The position numbers and the translations under genes were made by a program. Source: Selenomonas sp. (GTDB taxonomy: Bacteria > Bacillota > Negativicutes > Selenomonadales > Selenomonadaceae). Taken from it: a DNA stretch of 9,420 bases. The notes beneath the pieces were generated by a model, which had not been told where the DNA came from, ran no database searches, and saw only the letters and a program-made list of their open reading frames with translations. Where the stretch lies: NCBI GenBank assembly GCA_003518745.1, contig DOYB01000231.1, positions 1-9,420 of the forward strand. Direction: 5' to 3'. Positions 5,776-9,420 of this stretch are shown here, piece by piece. Numbering within the stretch: position 1 is the first letter of the stretch; each line of letters starts with the position of its first letter.

Positions 5776-6456
5776 TCACTTACTGTCCTTACTGTCATTA
5801 TTGTCCTTATTATTCTTTTCGGCCTTTTTCTTTTCCTTCTCAGCTTTTTTTCTTTCCTTCTCAGCCTTCTTTTCTGCTTCCTCAGCTTCCTTCTTGGCCT
5901 TCTCCAGTTTCTGGAGATCCTCCTTCGACAGTTCTCCGTTGGTATTTGCTATTATCTTCTCGGTATTGCTGCTTGCGTATTCCAGAATTCCCCTGAAGAA
6001 AATTCCCTCCACGTTCTTATCCGACAGGCTGTCCAGCTTTATCAGCCTTCCGGAGGTATCCTCATCCAATGGTTCCATCTGAGAATTCACATCAATGTGC
6101 TTGGTCACATTTACTGTTCCCTCTGCCAGATTAAAGGTCAGGTAACCAACCGACCCCACCAAATCCTCATACCCATCTAATGGGAGCTCTTTCCAACGAC
6201 GCTTGGATACTACATCATCTATCTGAAGATTATCGTAGGTTGATATTGTCGTGACAAACAGCGTGTTCATATCGATAATGCCTTTGTCATCAACGCCATA
6301 ATGCATGTCCTTCATATTGAAGTAGTAGCTTACCCTGCTGGTGGACTGCACCCAGTAATATGTATCCTGCGGCAGCTCCATGCTGCTTGCGTTTGAAACC
6401 TGCGGTGAAAGCGCAAAAGCGCATGCTATCAAGAGTCCGGCAAACTTTCGCTTCAT
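5776..6456 (-). CDS. Secreted protein of unknown function with a Lys/Glu-rich heptad tail
   Basis: The 226-residue protein has a clear signal peptide: MKRK, a hydrophobic stretch to about 17, and cleavage near SNA-SS (about 23). The middle (30-165) is a compact domain beginning YYWVQSTSRVSYYFNMKDM, with VSKRRWKELPLDGYEDLVG and TVNVTKHIDV, suggesting mostly beta structure. I recall similar 'WVxSTxxVSYYFN...' proteins as uncharacterised exported proteins of Selenomonas relatives, but know no function. From about 175 to the end it is charged and helical, with three 7-residue repeats (KKAEKxx, 196-216) and an Asn/Asp/Lys/Ser tail, like a coiled coil or a wall- or envelope-binding tail. TAAGGAG lies 8 bases before the ATG. 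It starts 57 bp after the second HAD phosphatase stops; its neighbours are exported or wall-acting, so an envelope role is likely. Confidence 0.8.
   Translation of the reverse strand: MKRKFAGLLIACAFALSPQVSNASSMELPQDTYYWVQSTSRVSYYFNMKDMHYGVDDKGIIDMNTLFVTTISTYDNLQIDDVVSKRRWKELPLDGYEDLVGSVGYLTFNLAEGTVNVTKHIDVNSQMEPLDEDTSGRLIKLDSLSDKNVEGIFFRGILEYASSNTEKIIANTNGELSKEDLQKLEKAKKEAEEAEKKAEKERKKAEKEKKKAEKNNKDNNDSKDSK
5809..5871 (-). repeat. Three tandem 21-bp units encoding KKAEKxx heptads
   Basis: The coding strand is purine-rich and repeats every 21 bases, giving KKAEKER, KKAEKEK and KKAEKNN (residues 196-216 of the secreted protein). Neighbouring sequence (5872-5915) is a looser version of the same pattern. 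Such tracts can change copy number by slippage without breaking the frame. Confidence 0.7.
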
Positions 6457-6512
6457 TACATCAACTCCTTATACACTTCAAGTATAACGGCTATGTCAAG
6501 TGAAACAATTTA
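6457..6512 (-). promoter_or_regulatory. Short spacer with a possible promoter before the secreted protein gene
   Basis: On the minus strand TTGTTT (6508-6503), a 16-base spacer and TATACT (6486-6481) form a weak candidate promoter; TTGACA (6499-6494) is also present but badly spaced from TATAAG (6473-6468). No terminator is visible between the HAD gene and this one, so co-transcription is equally possible. Confidence 0.3.
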
Positions 6513-7589
6513 TCAAGGAACGGTGCGCTTTACCTCATCGCCATAGATAGTCTTGAAATCATCTCTCATTGAGACTGGAACCCATCCGTTTTCATCCGCC
6601 AGCTTGCGGCAGCTTTCAGCTTTTTTCAGATTTCCCAATTCCCGCTCCAGATCGTCGCACAGGAGGAAGAAGGCAGCGCTCTTATACTTGTTGTTGGTAA
6701 GCGTATAGTTGAGCATAGCGGTATCCCCTGAGCTATTGCCGAAGGCCAGCACCGGCTGCCTGCCTATTTCACGGACTATTGATGAAACCTTGTTCATCTT
6801 TAGATTCTTGATAACGAAACCTCCGCGGACAAGCTCATCGTCTTTGCGGAAGGTATAGTTAAGACCGTCGGTATCTCCCTGATGGGTGGCCAGTGTCTTT
6901 ATGTCTGTGCCAATGACGTTCTCCGGCGGAATCTTGAACAGGTCGCAAACCAGGAGCCTGCACAGCTCCCTCTCGGAGCCTGAAACCACATAGACCTTGA
7001 AATCATTGGCCTGAAGGTATTTTATTACCTCAACCATGGGCAGATAGAAGGCATCTCCCCACTTGAGATTGCTCAGTCCGGTAACCGGTGTTTCGCAGAA
7101 TTTTTTTACATATGGCCCATAGTCGGCATAGTTCATGCCCGCGAAGACCGAGGACTGATGAGGGGCGCTGCTGCCGAGATTGTCGCCGGAGCTCCTGTCC
7201 TCCAGCCATTTTGCCATATTCTCCGCGAAGACCCTGTCATCCTCCGACGGGGTGTAAGAGCTGTCATCCAGCGTACGCTTCAGGAACAGCATGTGGTCCA
7301 AATAGTATGGCGCGGTCTCGCAGAGGAAGGTGCCGTCCATGTCAAATACGGCAACCCTGTCCTCCACCGGAATATAGCTCTTGCTGTTCTTGTTGGTGAC
7401 ATCCTTCACATAGCTTGTAATTGCCTGATAGGAGGCCGCCTCCTTATTCCAATACTTGAAATTGCTGCCGCTCTTGTTCACTGTGATTTGAGCCAGCTCC
7501 GCATGAGTGGCCGCATCCACCTCACAGGCTGCTCCAAAGCTGAGGGCAAGGGCAAGGGCACAGGCCATAAGTTTTTTCTTCATATTCAA
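6513..7589 (-). CDS. Secreted HAD-superfamily phosphatase, downstream paralog
   Basis: The 358-residue protein has a signal peptide (MNMKKKLMACALALALSFG, cleavage near VDA-AT at about 26). The HAD core follows: motif I FDMDGT (nucleophile D83, acid/base D85), motif II serine S203 in YVVSGSERE, a basic motif III around KNLKMNKVSS (260-270), and motif IV GNSSGDTAML with D289. The order and the long helical cap between motifs I and II resemble phosphoserine/phosphorylcholine phosphatase-type (subfamily I) enzymes that remove phosphate from small molecules outside the cytoplasm. The substrate is unknown. The start is taken as TTG at 7589: GGGGAG lies 5 bases before it, and the paralog starts MKMKKK in the same register. 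An ATG at 7583 is possible. It ends in TGA followed at once by TAA. It begins 26 bp after the truncated PP2C gene and is clearly paralogous to the gene at 8103-9185 (shared ETAPYY, AFYLPMVEVI, ERELGNLKKAES, KTIYGD). Confidence 0.88.
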   Translation of the reverse strand: MNMKKKLMACALALALSFGAACEVDAATHAELAQITVNKSGSNFKYWNKEAASYQAITSYVKDVTNKNSKSYIPVEDRVAVFDMDGTFLCETAPYYLDHMLFLKRTLDDSSYTPSEDDRVFAENMAKWLEDRSSGDNLGSSAPHQSSVFAGMNYADYGPYVKKFCETPVTGLSNLKWGDAFYLPMVEVIKYLQANDFKVYVVSGSERELCRLLVCDLFKIPPENVIGTDIKTLATHQGDTDGLNYTFRKDDELVRGGFVIKNLKMNKVSSIVREIGRQPVLAFGNSSGDTAMLNYTLTNNKYKSAAFFLLCDDLERELGNLKKAESCRKLADENGWVPVSMRDDFKTIYGDEVKRTVP

Positions 7590-7615
7590 AAAATCTCCCC
7601 GCTTTCTAACAAAAG

Positions 7616-8065
7616 TTAACCATTATACACGACTGCCATCATAGTGATATCGTCGGACTGCTCCGCCCCCTTGACATGGTCATCAAGGGAAGTCCTGACC
7701 GCTTGAACCAGTTCTTGGCAGCTCTTGCTTCCCGCCCCGGCTTGGTTCAGGCAGCGGAGAAGCCTTTCTTCGCCGTACATCTCCTTTTCATCATTCAATG
7801 CTTCCGATACTCCATCAGTATATATGAACAATCTATCGCCGGGAGAAAGGGTAATCTCCTGACGCTTGTATTCCTTTTTCTTCAGGCAGCCCATCACGAA
7901 GTTTTTCTCGACCTCCATATAACTGAACTCATCTGCCGATGACCTGTAGAAAAGCGGGGGATTATGTCCCGCGTTCACATAGACGAAGCGCCCTGTCTTC
8001 AAATCAAGCATCCCCACCAGAGCAGTAACGGCAATCTTTTGCCCAGCAGAGAGTTGCTTAGGCAT
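7616..8065 (-). CDS. SpoIIE/RsbU-type PP2C phosphatase, C-terminal half only (probable remnant)
   Basis: The 149-residue protein matches only the second half of a PP2C-like SpoIIE domain: VTALVGMLDLKTGRFVYVNAGHNPP, then SPGDRLFIYTDGVSEALN, YGEERLL, and GAEQSDDITMMAVVYNG with the metal-binding aspartate pair at the end. Full proteins start with GGDFYD and ADVSGKG blocks that carry the other metal ligands. These are absent, and an in-frame stop at 8089-8087 shows they do not exist upstream. It is therefore unlikely to remove phosphate from an anti-sigma-antagonist-type protein. The start at 8065 (ATG CCT AAG) has GGGGATGGGG about 7 bases upstream; a TTG at 8071 is an alternative. The first ten or so residues do not resemble the family, as if the front was replaced. 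It lies between two secreted HAD phosphatase paralogs, 37 bp from the first and 26 bp from the second, and has no signal peptide. Confidence 0.7.
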   Translation of the reverse strand: MPKQLSAGQKIAVTALVGMLDLKTGRFVYVNAGHNPPLFYRSSADEFSYMEVEKNFVMGCLKKKEYKRQEITLSPGDRLFIYTDGVSEALNDEKEMYGEERLLRCLNQAGAGSKSCQELVQAVRTSLDDHVKGAEQSDDITMMAVVYNG

Positions 8066-8102
8066 GATCAAACCCCATCCCCCATTTCAGTAGTAATACA
8101 AA

Positions 8103-9185
8103 TCATTCAGCCCGCTTGACGTTATCGCCATAAATGGTCTTGAATTCATCCTTCATGGAAATGGTGTTCCAACCACGTTCCAAAGCTGTCTTTTTGCCAC
8201 TCTCAGCCTTTTTGAGGTTCCCAAGCTCCCTTTCGGTATCGTCACAGAGCACATAGAAGGCGCGGGTATCGTACTTGCTGTTCTGCAGCGTGTATTCCAG
8301 CATGCCGCTGTCACCCATGGAGTTGCCAAAGGCCAGTACAGGGGTTTTTCCTATCTGATTCAGGATGGCGAATATCTTCTCTGTCTTGCCATTCTCCTTC
8401 AGCTGTGCCCCTGAGATGACGATTTTTTCCTTGAACCTGTCATAGAAATGATCCACGGGCTTGTCCTTCCCCAGTCCGGTGGAGGTGTAGACAAAGTCCG
8501 AAGCCGCGATGTGGTCAAATGGAATGGGAATCACGCCTGCCACCAGTTCACGTGTGGTATCAATACCGCAGGCAGAGTCGATATACACCGTGAAGCCGTT
8601 GTTCCCAAGGTAAGAGATAACCTCCACCATCGGCAGGTAGAAGGCCTCTCCCCGCTTCAAATTGGTGAGACCGTTCTCCTCTGTCTCCATGAATTTGCGT
8701 ACGACAGCGCGGTACTCCTCAGGAGTCAATCCCTGATAGGCTTTGGTAAGGTATGCCAGCAATTTCTTGTTCTCAGCCGGAGTAAGACCGGTCTTGTTCA
8801 TGAGTTTCGGCTTGATGGTCTCGGCAAAAGCTACCATTTGCTTATCCGGTGTATAGCTTTTATCCTCCAGCGCACGATACAGGAACATCATTTCCTGAAA
8901 ATAATAGGGCGCTGTTTCACAATAGAAGGTTCCATCCATATCAAAGGTCGCGACCCTGTCCTCCGGTGGAATATATTTAGAGCTGTAGGGATTTATAGCA
9001 TCTTCCACAAAGCTGGTAATTTCCTTCAATGCGGGGGAATCCGCCCTCCAATACTGGAAGTCCGCCGCGGTCTGTACATTGATTGCCGCGACCTCCTGTC
9101 GTGTGGCGGCATCCGAGGTGCCGGCAGGAGCGAAAGCGATGCACCCTGCAGCAAGTAACATAAGTAGCTTCTTTTTCATTTTCAT
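8103..9185 (-). CDS. Secreted HAD-superfamily phosphatase, upstream paralog
   Basis: The 360-residue protein has a signal peptide (MKMKKKLLMLLAAGCIAFAPAG, cleavage near SDA-AT at about 26). HAD motif I is FDMDGT with nucleophile D82 and D84; the motif II serine is S204 in VYIDSACG; lysines lie around 262-268; and motif IV is GNSMGDSGML with D292. The overall plan equals the gene at 6513-7589, including ETAPYY after motif I and ERELGNLKKAES near the end. The sequence after motif II differs: DSACGIDTTREL replaces VSGSEREL with extra residues, and the cap region 110-170 also differs. The two may therefore act on different phosphate esters. The start at 9185 is set by GGGAGGAA about 7 bases upstream; the frame is open to 9266 but without a ribosome site. 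It is the first gene of the minus-strand series. Exported, substrate unknown. Confidence 0.88.
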   Translation of the reverse strand: MKMKKKLLMLLAAGCIAFAPAGTSDAATRQEVAAINVQTAADFQYWRADSPALKEITSFVEDAINPYSSKYIPPEDRVATFDMDGTFYCETAPYYFQEMMFLYRALEDKSYTPDKQMVAFAETIKPKLMNKTGLTPAENKKLLAYLTKAYQGLTPEEYRAVVRKFMETEENGLTNLKRGEAFYLPMVEVISYLGNNGFTVYIDSACGIDTTRELVAGVIPIPFDHIAASDFVYTSTGLGKDKPVDHFYDRFKEKIVISGAQLKENGKTEKIFAILNQIGKTPVLAFGNSMGDSGMLEYTLQNSKYDTRAFYVLCDDTERELGNLKKAESGKKTALERGWNTISMKDEFKTIYGDNVKRAE

Positions 9186-9420
9186 TACAATTCCTCCCTC
9201 ATTAGATAAAATTCCACAACACTTTCTTATTCTACAAAGGTCTTCCCTGTTCCTGCAATTCGTCAAAAGTTTGCAACAAATGCCCTTATACTCGCGATAA
9301 CCTGATGTATTTTTCGTTGGATAGTATCCGAAAAGGCAGGAATTCTTTTGATTATATAGAATTTATTTTCATGGATTTTATTCGCGTAAAATATTGAAGG
9401 AGGAACTTTAAGCAACTAGT
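9186..9420. other. Non-coding right edge: upstream region of the HAD gene
   Basis: No convincing gene is seen here. Minus-strand TAGAAT with TTGCAG 18 bases upstream (about 9231-9260) is a weak promoter candidate for the HAD gene. GGATA-G-TATCC (9319-9329) is a short perfect palindrome. At 9396-9405 the plus strand has a textbook ribosome site (GAAGGAGGAA), but no start codon follows within the window, so it may be the leader of a rightward gene that begins beyond the edge or a chance match. Sequence from about 9340 on is AT-rich. Confidence 0.4.

Noticed and set aside
7520..7530. Lipoprotein signal in the downstream HAD protein (cysteine 22)
   Set aside because: The residues before the cysteine are G-A-A, without the leucine-type residue at -3 that a lipobox needs; a normal signal cleavage near VDA-AT fits better.
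8448..9158. 236-codon plus-strand frame opposite the upstream HAD gene
   Set aside because: Antisense shadow of the HAD phosphatase, with no ribosome site and no domain.

Overview
The window looks chromosomal and probably comes from a Selenomonadaceae-type member of the Negativicutes (Selenomonas/Anaerovibrio-like). This is inferred from mid-range GC, strong AGGAGG-type ribosome sites, Firmicute-style intrinsic terminators and sigma-A promoters, a hinT-rpsU pair, and secreted hydrolases of the kind common in this class. The species cannot be named from the sequence.

Layout. Positions 1-125 hold the frameshifted tail of a PD-(D/E)XK (Rpn-type) nuclease/transposase on the minus strand. Next (143-643, minus) is a small protein that I read as a ComK-family relative, with its own extended -10 promoter. 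A 243-bp AT-rich divergent region follows, containing two palindromes, a GC-rich hairpin and a very good plus-strand promoter. That promoter drives a two-gene plus-strand operon: a double-module U32 'peptidase' (887-2830), probably an Fe-S enzyme of the RNA-hydroxylation/UbiU type, and a class III PLP aminotransferase (2856-4145). Two back-to-back intrinsic terminators (about 4170-4285) close this operon and the convergent rpsU gene.

From 4300 to 9185 everything is on the minus strand. In transcription order (right to left) it runs: a secreted HAD phosphatase, an N-terminally truncated SpoIIE/RsbU-type PP2C domain, a second paralogous secreted HAD phosphatase, a secreted protein of unknown function with a Lys/Glu-rich heptad tail, an Amidase_3 cell-wall amidase, a HinT-type HIT hydrolase, and ribosomal protein S21. 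The first four have short spacers and may be partly co-transcribed. hinT and rpsU appear to have their own promoters, each with a -35 hexamer that overlaps the stop codon of the gene upstream.

The parts most worth a second look are the ComK-like gene next to the nuclease remnant, the tandem U32 protein paired with an aminotransferase carrying a four-cysteine insert, and the HAD - truncated PP2C - HAD arrangement. I did not find a clear new defence or mobile system. Most of the window is ordinary chromosome with a few rearrangement scars.
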